This document shows, piece by piece, positions 7,241 through 16,671 of a stretch of DNA of 52,603 nt (its first letter is position 1; each line of letters starts with the position of its first letter). Below the pieces are notes generated by a model. That model did no database searches, had not been told where the DNA came from, and worked only from the letters and a program-made list of their open reading frames with translations. This DNA is from Candidatus Berkelbacteria bacterium (lineage in GTDB: Bacteria > Patescibacteriota > UBA1384 > JACPKC01), in contig JACQIO010000016.1 of assembly GCA_016198415.1 (NCBI GenBank), positions 70,084 through 122,686 of the forward strand, in the 5' to 3' direction. Both the position numbers and the translations under genes were made by a program.

Positions 7241-8026
7241 CTAAGACCGTTTTACTTCTGAATGATGCTTAGCCCCAAGCCAGGCGAACTCGAGCATGAC
7301 CCGCATGTTTCTCGCGATGGCCTCATTCTCAATCAAAATCCCATAGGGTTTGTGCTCATCAAGGTAGAAGATCTTTACCCCCCAAGGGAACACTGTGAGG
7401 GTCATATCAATAGGTAGGACAGTCCGTGGAAGGTAGAGAGCTTCGCGGTTTTCTTGCTTGTTTCTCTCTTCGTCGACGGGGCCACCGTCACGAGTATAGA
7501 TAGCGCGTGAGTGGATGCCTGCCTTGACTCGACTCGTAACCGCTTCCTTGCGACGCTCGGGGAACTGTCGTTCCAGGATATCGAGCGGGAAGATAGAAAA
7601 GATCTCGTTCTTCCCCTCCTTGACTTTCTTCTCCTGGCCGTACTTATCAAGTGCAACAAGTCCCTCAGCGCCTTCGAAGTACCTGACCGTCGGTTTATCA
7701 CCCGAGGCGTTGTAGATGGCCATCAGCTGGTTCAGGGAGTCGTCGAGCTCCTGTTTGCGCGCCTCGATCGACTGCTGTTGCTGGCTCAACAGGTTGGCAA
7801 GCTCTTTGGGTGACTCAGCAATGAAGAGGGTCTTTTTACCCTCTTCAACCGTACTCACTAAGCCCAAGGACATCAGTTTCTCCAGAATCACGTAGGTGGT
7901 TGGGCGAACCACGCTCGCCTTCTTGGCGATGTGTTGGACCGTATCCTGACCGAGTTCCAAGGTGGCCAGGTAGACCTTCGCCTCCTTCTCCGAGAGGCCG
8001 AGTTTCTCAAGGAGTTTCTCAAGCAT
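7241..8026 (-). CDS. TrmB-family HTH transcriptional regulator
   Basis: LEKLGLSEKEAKVYLATLELGQDTVQHIAKKASVVRPTTYVILEKLMSLGLV winged-HTH, TrmB-like. Confidence 0.88.
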   Translation of the reverse strand: MLEKLLEKLGLSEKEAKVYLATLELGQDTVQHIAKKASVVRPTTYVILEKLMSLGLVSTVEEGKKTLFIAESPKELANLLSQQQQSIEARKQELDDSLNQLMAIYNASGDKPTVRYFEGAEGLVALDKYGQEKKVKEGKNEIFSIFPLDILERQFPERRKEAVTSRVKAGIHSRAIYTRDGGPVDEERNKQENREALYLPRTVLPIDMTLTVFPWGVKIFYLDEHKPYGILIENEAIARNMRVMLEFAWLGAKHHSEVKRS

Positions 8027-8123
8027 TGCGGACTCCTTTGGCGCTTTTTCTCAGTATATCCTGAAAACCCGCCAGTCTACCAGGCATTCTCCCCCTTTAC
8101 CAGCCCACCGGCCCTCACGCCGG

Positions 8124-9170
8124 TTCTAGACTCAGTGCACCACTCGTCACTTGTAGGATGAGGTGGCAAGGAGGTGCACATGGAGCAGGAACGGCTCACG
8201 TTCCGCGACCGGCAGTGGATTGAGTTCGGTGCGGCGCTGGGGTGGAGTTGCCGGCAGATTGGACGCCATGTTCGTCGCAACCACTCGGTGGTGGTCCGGG
8301 AGCTGAACCGGAACAGCGACCACTTCGGCTACGAGGCAGACCGCGCCCAGCACTATGCGACACGACGGGAGGCTGGGAAGTCACAGCTGAAGTTGGGCAA
8401 GGATCCCCGCCTCAAGGAGTGGGTGGTGGAACGGCTGCAGGAGGACTGGAGCCCGGAACAGATTGCCGGGAGGCTCCGGCACCACCCACCGAAGGAATTA
8501 CGCGACAGACAGGTGTGCCACGAAACGATCTACCAGTTTGTGTACAACAGTGAGGGTCAGTGGCTTGACCTCTGGCGGTGCTTACGACGGCGACACCAGA
8601 TGAGACGTCCAGTGCGAACGCGACAAACCAGACCAACCCTCATCCCAGAGCGTACCTCCATTCACCTGCGACCGGAAGCGGTGAACGACCGTACGATCCT
8701 CGGTCACTGGGAGAGTGACACCGTGGAAGGGCGGCGGGGCCGCCCTGGCGGCCTCTCCGTCCAAGTGGAGCGGCTGAGCCGGTTCACCCTCATGACGCTC
8801 CTTGGGAGCAAACGAGCGGAGGAAACGGCGGACGCCCTGGTGCGCACGGTGGAGCGACTGCCTCAGGGAACGGTGCGGTCCGTCACCTTCGACAACGGAC
8901 CGGAGGGAGCCAAGCATACGGTGCTTCAGGGTGAGTACGGTATCCCGACGTACTTCACCGACCCGTACTGCTCGTGGCAGAAAGGCACCGTGGAGAACAT
9001 GAATGGCTTCATCCGCCAGTACTTCCCGAAGCGGTTTGACCCAACTACCACCACGGATGACCAAGTTCGCCGGGCCGAAGACCGGTTGAACCACCGACCG
9101 AGAAAGTGCCTCACCTACCAGACCCCAGCTGAGGTCTTTGCCACCCTGAGTGGTGCATTAGCGTCTTGAA
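8124..9170 (+). mobile_element. IS30-family insertion sequence
   Basis: Imperfect terminal inverted repeats TTCTAGACTCAGTGCACCACTC (8124-8145) and GAGTGGTGCATTAGCGTCTTGAA (9148-9170) flank one DDE transposase ORF. Confidence 0.85.
8180..9169 (+). CDS. IS30-family DDE transposase
   Basis: GHWESDTVEG ... VTFDNGPE ... WQKGTVENMNGFIRQYFPKR catalytic motifs; N-terminal HTH. Confidence 0.95.
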   Translation: MEQERLTFRDRQWIEFGAALGWSCRQIGRHVRRNHSVVVRELNRNSDHFGYEADRAQHYATRREAGKSQLKLGKDPRLKEWVVERLQEDWSPEQIAGRLRHHPPKELRDRQVCHETIYQFVYNSEGQWLDLWRCLRRRHQMRRPVRTRQTRPTLIPERTSIHLRPEAVNDRTILGHWESDTVEGRRGRPGGLSVQVERLSRFTLMTLLGSKRAEETADALVRTVERLPQGTVRSVTFDNGPEGAKHTVLQGEYGIPTYFTDPYCSWQKGTVENMNGFIRQYFPKRFDPTTTTDDQVRRAEDRLNHRPRKCLTYQTPAEVFATLSGALAS

Positions 9171-9308
9171 TTCACCTCACCCCAAGAAAAAATGAAAGAG
9201 CGTTCCATAACTCGACGGCCGTCAGGTTATGGAACACCTTCCTCGTTCGTTCGATCACAAGATCAATAGTGGGCACGAGTTGGCACGTCGGATACCATGT
9301 TTTATGAC

Positions 9309-9336
9309 TTGACAAATGCGATGTATATGGTAGTAT
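9309..9336 (+). promoter_or_regulatory. sigma70-like promoter of the transglycosylase gene
   Basis: TTGACA - 16 nt - TAGTAT. Confidence 0.7.
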
Positions 9337-9342
9337 CTCCCG

Positions 9343-9465
9343 TTCCCTGAAAAGGGACCTTTTGTTTCAAGAGGTCCTAAAGGGATCTCTTGGTTCCGCA
9401 AGAGGTCCTCGCGAACCCCGGTTCATACCCGGAGCAGTAGCGGCCAGGGAGCAGGAGTATCACCT
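9343..9465 (+). promoter_or_regulatory. structured 5' leader with alternative hairpins
   Basis: CAAGAGGTCCT at 9368-9378 and again at 9399-9409; GGATCTCTTG at 9383-9392 can pair with either copy (10 bp each). Confidence 0.6.
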
Positions 9466-10221
9466 ATGATGCGTTCCCTTGACCTTTCAAGGAGGGTCAA
9501 GCACGGCATCGAGACCGTTCAGACGTACCTTACCCAACCGAAACTCTCTGCGTGGACGCTCCTCTCGGCTATGGCTGGGTACCTCCTGACGACGGGCGTG
9601 CTGCCTGCCCAGGGGCTGACACTGCCTGATACCCTCGTCAGTTCGGTCCAGGCCGCGGATGAGGACCGAGTGGCTGTGCCGCTGGTGTTCACGCCCGTGC
9701 TGGTTGACTTTGTCCAGGCTACTGCCGAGTCAACCGTGTCCGTGACGCTCGTTGAGTCACGGGCCGATGCGGCCGCCCGCCTGAAGCAGGAAGAGGAGGC
9801 GCGGGCCAAGCGGGCGCTGCGCTCCCAATCGACTCAGCCGGCAACTCCGGCGGCCGATGTGCCGCTTGAGGTCAAGCGAGCCTTGGTTCAGGCGGCGGCT
9901 GCCCAGTATGGCCTTGACTGGAAGATTCTTGAGGCCGTCTGGCAGGTGGAATCTGGCAAGCGCTGGCAGACGACCGTCCGTTCTTCCGCTGGTGCCCAGG
10001 GTCCAATGCAGTTCATGCCCGGCACCTGGCGTGCCTATGCCGTGGACGGCAATGGTGACGGTGTTGCGAACGTCAACGACGCCCGAGACGCGGTCTACGC
10101 CGGTGCCCGGCTTCTTGCGACCAACGGTGGAGCCACCAACATTGACCAGGCCCTCCTGCGTTACAACCATGCAGGTTGGTACGTCACCAAGGTGAAGGCA
10201 GTCGCCTCATCGATCGAGTGA
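9466..10221 (+). CDS. secreted lytic transglycosylase (SLT domain)
   Basis: LVQAAAAQYGLDWKILEAVWQVESGKRW...SSAGAQGPMQFMPGTW...NVNDARDAVYAGARLLATNGG. Confidence 0.93.
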   Translation: MMRSLDLSRRVKHGIETVQTYLTQPKLSAWTLLSAMAGYLLTTGVLPAQGLTLPDTLVSSVQAADEDRVAVPLVFTPVLVDFVQATAESTVSVTLVESRADAAARLKQEEEARAKRALRSQSTQPATPAADVPLEVKRALVQAAAAQYGLDWKILEAVWQVESGKRWQTTVRSSAGAQGPMQFMPGTWRAYAVDGNGDGVANVNDARDAVYAGARLLATNGGATNIDQALLRYNHAGWYVTKVKAVASSIE

Positions 10222-10265
10222 GGTCGGTAACTAGAATAGAGAACTTCGCACATGGAACCTAGTGG

Positions 10266-10293
10266 CAAAGACGGTCCCTTCGGACCGTCTTTG
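10266..10293. terminator. bidirectional terminator hairpin
   Basis: CAAAGACGGTCC-CTTC-GGACCGTCTTTG between convergent genes. Confidence 0.85.
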
Positions 10294-10327
10294 CATGTCG
10301 TCGGATGGACGGACTACCTTCTCCGTT

Positions 10328-11530
10328 CTAGGCACTCGGTTCTGTCGACGTGTCTACGGCCGTTTCGCTGTGGGTGAGGAAGGCTTCGCGGTCCGGCGGA
10401 ATCACCTCGTACCAGGTGGCACCAGCCACTAGTGGGATCTCCTCACCGTGCTCGTAGTAGAGCTTGAGGAGGGTGTCCTTCCGCTCCTTCTTCCAGGTTC
10501 CTTGACTCATTATCCCTTCGTGAAAGATATAGACCTTGCCAGCGCCCTCGGTGACGTACGTCCATTCCCCCTTGCCCTGATTGGTGTTGGGATTGAAGCT
10601 CCGCTCTACCACCAAGACTACGATGTTCTTGGCGGTCAACTGGTCGCCACTCACCTTATCGACATGTGGACTGCCGGCGAGTGACCTCGTGTAGTGATTC
10701 TTCTCACGATCGTAGGTCCAATCGACTTTGTATGAGTCAGTTGAGAAGTCCACGCTGACGCTGGCTGACGCTGGCCGGTCCGCAAGGGCTCCATCCTGAC
10801 TGAATCGGATCTCGCCGAAGTCGGCGGTCAGCGACGCCCCTTTTTCCTTGGCAAAGTCGTAGAGCTCGCTCGTCGAGGTGAAGAGAGTATGCTCACTGGC
10901 AATCCCTGGCTGAGGCTCTCGGTGAAAGTAGGCGGCGGTGTGCGGTAAGTCCACAATCCCTGACAGGGTAGGGATGAGTGCCAAGGCCCCTTGAGAGCCG
11001 CCGGCGTGGGCGTAGAGGGCTTTGTAGCCAGCCGCCCAGTGGAGGTACTGCGTTCGGGCCGATCGAACGGGCCCAATTTTGCTGGCACTTCTTGGGGCGT
11101 ACAGCGCCATGAATCGAGTGATGCCACCCTCAACCATGGCCTCCCAGACCGCACCTGCCTCACTGAGCCCGGCTTGCGGCCGGGCATCAGGGTGATTCTC
11201 AATCATCACCGCGAGCGGCCGTTGATCGGCGAGTTCCGGACTGACGGATGTGCCATCGAGACTGGACGGACGAGTCTCGGCTTCGGCCACGGTGACGGTT
11301 GGGAGGAGCCCCTCTGTGACAGCGGCTGGAGCCGGTTCGCTCGCAAAGTACCGTTGGTAGGCGGCCAGACTGGCGCCGATCACCACCAGGACGATGCTGC
11401 TGAGGAGGATCAGACGGCCCCGATGTCGCGGCTCGGTGAGGCCCTTGAACCAGGCACGAGTTGTCGTTGGGGAGGACTCCGCTAGGGGCGCGATCGGCTC
11501 CTGCGGTTCCTTGGGGGGTGAGTCAGACAT
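10328..11530 (-). CDS. DUF3048 (YerB-like) domain-containing membrane-anchored protein
   Basis: N-terminal TM; ENHPDARPQAGLSEAGAVWEAMVEGGITRFMALY...GPVRSARTQYLHWA...HAGGS typical DUF3048; start MSDSPPKEP. Confidence 0.88.
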   Translation of the reverse strand: MSDSPPKEPQEPIAPLAESSPTTTRAWFKGLTEPRHRGRLILLSSIVLVVIGASLAAYQRYFASEPAPAAVTEGLLPTVTVAEAETRPSSLDGTSVSPELADQRPLAVMIENHPDARPQAGLSEAGAVWEAMVEGGITRFMALYAPRSASKIGPVRSARTQYLHWAAGYKALYAHAGGSQGALALIPTLSGIVDLPHTAAYFHREPQPGIASEHTLFTSTSELYDFAKEKGASLTADFGEIRFSQDGALADRPASASVSVDFSTDSYKVDWTYDREKNHYTRSLAGSPHVDKVSGDQLTAKNIVVLVVERSFNPNTNQGKGEWTYVTEGAGKVYIFHEGIMSQGTWKKERKDTLLKLYYEHGEEIPLVAGATWYEVIPPDREAFLTHSETAVDTSTEPSA

Positions 11531-11531
11531 C

Positions 11532-12623
11532 TCAGACCAACTGCGCACCCTTCTGGTGCCACTGCCAGGCGGCCTGAAGAACGGTGCCAAATCCGACGAG
11601 CCAGGCTACGAACACCAGGAGACCACCCAGGAATGGGATCAGACCCAGGACTCCCACGACGACCGTTCCCAGGAGGAAGGCCGCCATAGGATTCCACTTC
11701 TTCTTGGTGAGGAGGTCGCCGGCCCAGAGGTTGCCAAAGATCCCACCCAAGATCCCAGCGGCACTGAGCAGCGCCAGCATGAGCAGACCAAGAGGAATCG
11801 TCACGATGAAGACCATGAGGAGCACGAAGAGAATAGGAGCCACAATGAGCGTCACCAGGCCACTCAAGAGCGAGGTGCCTGGGACCATGAAGCTCATCGT
11901 CCTGAGGTGGGCCAAGAGCTTGGGCGCCACAAGGAATAAGACCAAGCCAGTGACCAGTACCCCCAGCATACCAAGGAGTGCCGAACTCACGGTTGCCGTG
12001 ATGAGGCCGGGCATCCAGGCTCCGTCCGTTCCGCTCCCGACGGTCAACGAGGTCTCGCCTTGGACGGTCGCTGCCGGGTTTTCTGTATACGGCTGGACGA
12101 GTTGACCAGAGAGAGAGCCGCTGATGATGGTGCCATTGGCCACGGTCAGAGTTTCTCCCTGCACCTTGACATTACCGGCGACGGTTCCACCAAGTTCAAT
12201 CGAGCCGGCATAGGTGTCGAGATCACCATCGATGGTGCCGAGGATCTCGGCGGCGCCGGTGAACAAGAGGACATCGCCGGTGACCACAGCCTCCTTGGTG
12301 AGAACCACCGAACCAGCGGCTACAATCACGTCGCCGGTCACGGTTCCTGAGATCTGGACGGTGTTCCCAGCGGCGATGACGTTGCCGCCCACGGTGTCAC
12401 TCACCGAGACGGCATTGCCGGCGACAAAGACGTCTTTGGTGATGGCGCCTCGCAGATCAACGGTATTCCCGGCGGTCAGCAGTGTGTCATTGACGGTTTT
12501 GTCGGCCTCGAGGACAACGCCGCCGTCTGTACCCGGTTCAATAATCTCAAAGGCGTGGGCACCGCCCACAGCGAGTGTCAGGGCCAGCATCCCAGCGCTG
12601 GCGGTCAGGACGAGTCGGTTCAT
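11532..12623 (-). CDS. exported polymer-forming (bactofilin-like) domain protein with C-terminal TM region
   Basis: Signal peptide; repeating short beta-solenoid pattern (GAITKDVFVAGNAVSVSDTVGGNVIAAGNTVQISGTVTGDV); several TM helices at C-terminus. Confidence 0.78.
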   Translation of the reverse strand: MNRLVLTASAGMLALTLAVGGAHAFEIIEPGTDGGVVLEADKTVNDTLLTAGNTVDLRGAITKDVFVAGNAVSVSDTVGGNVIAAGNTVQISGTVTGDVIVAAGSVVLTKEAVVTGDVLLFTGAAEILGTIDGDLDTYAGSIELGGTVAGNVKVQGETLTVANGTIISGSLSGQLVQPYTENPAATVQGETSLTVGSGTDGAWMPGLITATVSSALLGMLGVLVTGLVLFLVAPKLLAHLRTMSFMVPGTSLLSGLVTLIVAPILFVLLMVFIVTIPLGLLMLALLSAAGILGGIFGNLWAGDLLTKKKWNPMAAFLLGTVVVGVLGLIPFLGGLLVFVAWLVGFGTVLQAAWQWHQKGAQLV

Positions 12624-12675
12624 TGGTTCCCTCCTTTGCATTGATCCAAACTATACCAGATGAGTGGGTCGCGCT

Positions 12676-13563
12676 CTAGTAGATGTAGCCTCGGATCACG
12701 CCGGCCGAGGCTTTCATGCGACGCTTGGACACCGTGTTCCACCCCACAATGTTCATGTCCGAGACAACGATCTCATCACCTTCCACGGCCTCAATGTAGC
12801 CTACGTGGCCAAGCCGACTTTCCGCAGTCACAACAATGGCGCCGACCCGAGGCTCATTCCCGGTGGGGAGGCCTTGCGCTCGGGCTCGCCCAAGCCACGA
12901 GTAGGCGTTGCCGAGTTGATTGGGCAGGTCGGGACGCTTGGTCTTGGCCCACCACGTACAGTATCCGTACGCGTAGGTGTTGCCCGCGGTGACCGACGGT
13001 GCTGGACTGACTGGTGCCAGTTCGTTCCGTGCGGACGCGGGGAGGGCGCGTGTTTTGGAGGCGCGTCGGCGCTCACTAGCACGCTGCTCAGCTTCCAGTA
13101 GGGCTCGCTCCGGTCTGCCGATCTGCGTGGTGACCACGAGGGGTTTCTCAACAAAGCCTTGCTCAATGGCCACGATCGGATCGTCCACTACCTCAAGACT
13201 CTCGTACTCAAAAAAGGCGAGCTGGGCAGGGTTGGCGGCGAGTTCGCCGGTGACGATGGCAGCCTCAGCACTCGCAGCCGGGTTGAGGGAGACAAGCAGG
13301 ATGGCGGCCAGTCCAGCGCGGAGCGAGCGAACGATCAGCGGTTGCCAGAGTTTTTGATAGATCCAGGCGCGCTGCTTGGTCAACCAGACGTAGCGACCGA
13401 CTGCCACACCCACGTGCGTGAGGTGATCCACTCCCACACGCACGCGTGTGATGAGGAGCTGACCATTCGTCGTTGGTTGCGTCCCCCCTGCCCCAATTGT
13501 TGCAAGGGGGTCGGATATCAGTGGCGGTTCAGCGCCGTCAGACATAGGTTGGGTCGAGGCCAT
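12676..13563 (-). CDS. CHAP domain amidase/endopeptidase
   Basis: YAYGYCTWWAKTKRPDLPNQLGNAYSW...PRVGAIVVTAESRLGHVGYIEAVEGDEIVVSDMN. Confidence 0.9.
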   Translation of the reverse strand: MASTQPMSDGAEPPLISDPLATIGAGGTQPTTNGQLLITRVRVGVDHLTHVGVAVGRYVWLTKQRAWIYQKLWQPLIVRSLRAGLAAILLVSLNPAASAEAAIVTGELAANPAQLAFFEYESLEVVDDPIVAIEQGFVEKPLVVTTQIGRPERALLEAEQRASERRRASKTRALPASARNELAPVSPAPSVTAGNTYAYGYCTWWAKTKRPDLPNQLGNAYSWLGRARAQGLPTGNEPRVGAIVVTAESRLGHVGYIEAVEGDEIVVSDMNIVGWNTVSKRRMKASAGVIRGYIY

Positions 13564-13667
13564 AGAGACACTCCTTGAACAACGAAGCCAGCGACCCCTT
13601 TGCCGCTGGCGCTCGATTGTGGTGTGTTGAGACGAACAATGACTACCGGCTGGTAGTCACGACCGAC

Positions 13668-13695
13668 AGTGTACCACCGGTGCCAAACCTGTCAA
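13668..13695 (-). promoter_or_regulatory. sigma70-like promoter of the CHAP gene
   Basis: Minus strand TTGACA - 16 nt - TACACT; hairpin GACTACC/GGTAGTC at 13641-13658 just downstream. Confidence 0.6.
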
Positions 13696-13871
13696 GGCGT
13701 CGCTGTGGACAGGTCTCCTCGCCGCGTCCGCTAGCCCGAATACACAACAACGCCCCGAGATCGGAGCGCTGCTGAGGTGTCGGACTGCGTGAGGAGGGTA
13801 AACACGCACTCACGACAACATCCCTCACTCTACCCCACTCTTCCACGGTCGGCAAGCCAGCCATCCACAGA

Positions 13872-13891
13872 AACCGAACATGATCCGAACT
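13872..13891. promoter_or_regulatory. putative LexA-like direct-repeat site
   Basis: AACCGAACATGATCCGAACT: GAAC-N7-GAAC. Confidence 0.4.
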
Positions 13892-13897
13892 GGTTCC

Positions 13898-14569
13898 CTA
13901 GCGATCACTGCCGATGACAACGAGGACATCGGCCGGGGAGGCAATCGAACTCTGGATCAAGATAGGCGTTGACTCACTCAGGTCGTTTGCCAACGTCTGT
14001 GCCTGCTCTTCAAACCCAGTGGCGTAGTAGACCGTGGTCCGGGCATGCGGATTGATCGCGTTGCCAACGGAGAGGACTCGGTAGCCGCCGGCCTCGAGCC
14101 TATCCCGAAGGGCCGCGGCGGCGCCGGCTGGTCCACCACCGTTCAAGACCCGTACCGTCAAGCTCGCTCGATCCACTTGGCTCTCTGGCGGGATGGTCTC
14201 CGCGGGACGGGCCGTCGATTCGAGTCCTGGATCCTGTGGCGCTGACTCCTCCAATGGGGCATCGAGAATAACTAACTCATCACGCACACTGTCTGGACCA
14301 GACCCTTGGGGAACGGAGGCCGGTCCGAGGCCGCTCGTTCGCTCTGCAGTATCGATCAGGCTTGGGACGCTGGCCGTGCGGTCCGACTGATCGGCCTCAC
14401 TCACCTGACCGCTCGGCTTGATGAGAAAGAGCAGGAGGAGAAATCCCAGCATCAGGAGCACTGAGAAAAGCCCTCCGGTACCACGCCCCCTCGCCGGTGG
14501 GGCGACCGTGTGACGGGGTTGAGACTGACGCCGAGAAGATCGAATGCCATCCAAGGTTGCGATCGTCAC
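13898..14569 (-). CDS. LytR C-terminal domain-containing protein
   Basis: TM segment then LTVRVLNGGGPAGAAAALRDRLEAGGYRVLSVGNA...TTVYYATGFEEQA LytR_C-like. Confidence 0.85.
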   Translation of the reverse strand: MTIATLDGIRSSRRQSQPRHTVAPPARGRGTGGLFSVLLMLGFLLLLFLIKPSGQVSEADQSDRTASVPSLIDTAERTSGLGPASVPQGSGPDSVRDELVILDAPLEESAPQDPGLESTARPAETIPPESQVDRASLTVRVLNGGGPAGAAAALRDRLEAGGYRVLSVGNAINPHARTTVYYATGFEEQAQTLANDLSESTPILIQSSIASPADVLVVIGSDR

Positions 14570-14630
14570 CTCCTGAGTTCCCCTCTAGTCTAGCGCATCC
14601 TGCTCAGCGTGACCGAGGCGGACTATATGG

Positions 14631-15242
14631 TTACTGGGCTAGGCTGAGTTGTCGGATGACCCCCAGCACCCGGCCCTGAATATTGACGTGGTTGGTGTAG
14701 ATCGGCTTGTACTTGGGGTTTGCTGGCTGGAGGCGGATCCGCCCGCGCTCCTTGTAGAAACGCTTGAGCGTGACACTCTCTTCATCCAAGAGCGCGACGA
14801 CGATATCACCGTTCCTGGGTCGATCGGTTCGCTGAATGACGACGTAGTCACCATCCAGAATTCCGTCGTCTTGCATCGAGTCGCCGCTGACTTTGAGGGC
14901 AAAGACGTCCGGGGCCATCATTGAGCGAGGGATGTCGATGGTCTCGTTGGTGCGGAGGGCGGCAATGGGTGACCCGGCCGCAATCGATCCGAGGAGCGGG
15001 ATGTCGTAGGCGCGCTCATCCCACGTGGGGGTGAGCTGGAGGGAGCGTGCCTCGCGCCCGTCTTTGTCGAGGTGACCCTTGGCTTGAAGAGTGTCGATGT
15101 GTTCCGCCACAGTGGCCACGGAGCGGAGGTGGAAGTGTTCGGCAATCTCCCGGTAACTTGGGGCGTACCCGTGGTCCTCAATGTAGCCCCGGAGGTAGTC
15201 GAGAATCCCCTTCTGTTTGGGGGTGAGGGTGGCGAGCTTCAT
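14631..15242 (-). CDS. lexA: LexA repressor
   Basis: HTH domain, cleavage region SIAAGSPIAA, SGDSMQDDGILDGD catalytic Ser, VTLKR Lys. Confidence 0.96.
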   Translation of the reverse strand: MKLATLTPKQKGILDYLRGYIEDHGYAPSYREIAEHFHLRSVATVAEHIDTLQAKGHLDKDGREARSLQLTPTWDERAYDIPLLGSIAAGSPIAALRTNETIDIPRSMMAPDVFALKVSGDSMQDDGILDGDYVVIQRTDRPRNGDIVVALLDEESVTLKRFYKERGRIRLQPANPKYKPIYTNHVNIQGRVLGVIRQLSLAQ

Positions 15243-16660
15243 GATTCCATCCTACCCGAACAAAGACCGTAGTCACTGTGGACAACGGCGGTTGCGGTCA
15301 AGTCTGGCGTGAAGCGCTTCCGTCGACCGTCGGGGATGACGTGGTGATGGACCGTTGTGCTCAAGCCACTCCGAATCGATTGGTTGCCGTATCGGTTCCG
15401 GATGGCGTCAAGGGCCCGAGTCAGGGCCTGAGATCGCTGATCAGCTGCCAAGAAGGAGCGGGAGGCGGCTCGGGTTGGCACGAGCTCACTGACCGTCAGG
15501 CTCGGCATACGGATGGGGGTGACGTACGAGAGCGGCACGAGTGGATCCTCGCAGGCGGTGTGGATGAGGTACCAGGCCGCCTTGTAGAGAGCGGTGTCGG
15601 ACTCAAGGTATGTGCTCGTTCGATACCCACTCCCCCACCCTGTGGCGTGGGTTTGACGGAGGTACAGACTCAGGTGCTTGGCAACGAAGCCCTGGGCTCT
15701 GAGGCGTTGCCCCACCCGTTCGGCTAACCACATGAGGGTGGGTGGCAGATCGACCACCGCGGTGTCAGACGGGAGCGTGTACTGGTGGCCGATCGACTGC
15801 TCGGGCAAGGCTCTCCAGTACGGCACGACCGGGCTGGGATCGAGGCCACGGCCCACCAGGTAGAGCTCGCGCTCGTACGGGAAGACGATTGGGCGGAGCT
15901 CATCGAGCGAGCGGGTGGCGAGGTCGGCCAGAGTGTGGATCCCACTGCCGCGGAGGCGCCGGCCGAGCCGGGACCCAATCCCGGCGAGCTCCTCAACCGG
16001 TGTCACGGCGTAGAGCGCAGCGCGAGTGAAGGCGCGGACCCCCAGGGATTGAAAGCGGGCGACGAGCTCAGCCTCCTTATCACCCAGGAGGACGGTGAAT
16101 CCATTCGGTTTCTGAGACTCGCTGGCAAGTTTGGCGAGTCGTTTGCTGCGGCTCAGGCCAATCGACGCCGTCAGCACCGCGCCGAGGTGGGTGTGAAGTA
16201 GGGTTTTGATGCGCTGGACGGTGGCAGTGAGCCAGCTGACTTCCAGAGGTGATACATCCACGGGCGTGTTCGCTGAAGGTCGTAGAGTCGATTCTGCGTC
16301 GTTCTGCGTACAATGCTGCGGCTGTGTCACCTCTACAAACGCCTCGTCGATCGAGAAGATCTCAAGCTGGGGTGAGATTGATTCGAGAATCCCGAACAGC
16401 CGTTCGGAGTAGGCTTGGTACTTCCGGTAATCGGGCTCCACAATGATAAGCTCGGGGCAGATCCGCATGGCTTCCCAGCTGCTCATGGCGGTTTTGACGC
16501 CTCGCACCTTTGCCTCGCGTGAAGCGGCGGCAATCACCGACCGTGTTCCTGGCTTGCCGCCCACGCCAATCGGACGGCCACGGAGGGCTGGGTTGCACTG
16601 CTGCTCCACCGAGGCAAAGTAGCAGTTCATGTCGACGTGGAGGATCCAACGGTTTCCCAT
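15239..16660 (-). CDS. dinB: DNA polymerase IV (Y-family)
   Basis: ILHVDMNCYFASVEQQCNPALRGRPIGV ... FSIDEAFVEVT ... TASIGLSRSKRLAKLAS; overlaps lexA start. Confidence 0.93.
   Translation of the reverse strand: MGNRWILHVDMNCYFASVEQQCNPALRGRPIGVGGKPGTRSVIAAASREAKVRGVKTAMSSWEAMRICPELIIVEPDYRKYQAYSERLFGILESISPQLEIFSIDEAFVEVTQPQHCTQNDAESTLRPSANTPVDVSPLEVSWLTATVQRIKTLLHTHLGAVLTASIGLSRSKRLAKLASESQKPNGFTVLLGDKEAELVARFQSLGVRAFTRAALYAVTPVEELAGIGSRLGRRLRGSGIHTLADLATRSLDELRPIVFPYERELYLVGRGLDPSPVVPYWRALPEQSIGHQYTLPSDTAVVDLPPTLMWLAERVGQRLRAQGFVAKHLSLYLRQTHATGWGSGYRTSTYLESDTALYKAAWYLIHTACEDPLVPLSYVTPIRMPSLTVSELVPTRAASRSFLAADQRSQALTRALDAIRNRYGNQSIRSGLSTTVHHHVIPDGRRKRFTPDLTATAVVHSDYGLCSGRMES
15254..15273. 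promoter_or_regulatory. putative degenerate LexA-like site upstream of lexA
   Basis: ACCCGAACAAAGACCGTAGT: first half identical to dinB site, second half degenerate. Confidence 0.35.
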
Positions 16661-16671
16661 ACCATCACGAT

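Noticed and set aside
9343-9465. Classic ydaO-yuaA (c-di-AMP) riboswitch
   Set aside because: Expected conserved segments were not recognisable by eye; left as an unassigned switch-like leader, cmscan needed
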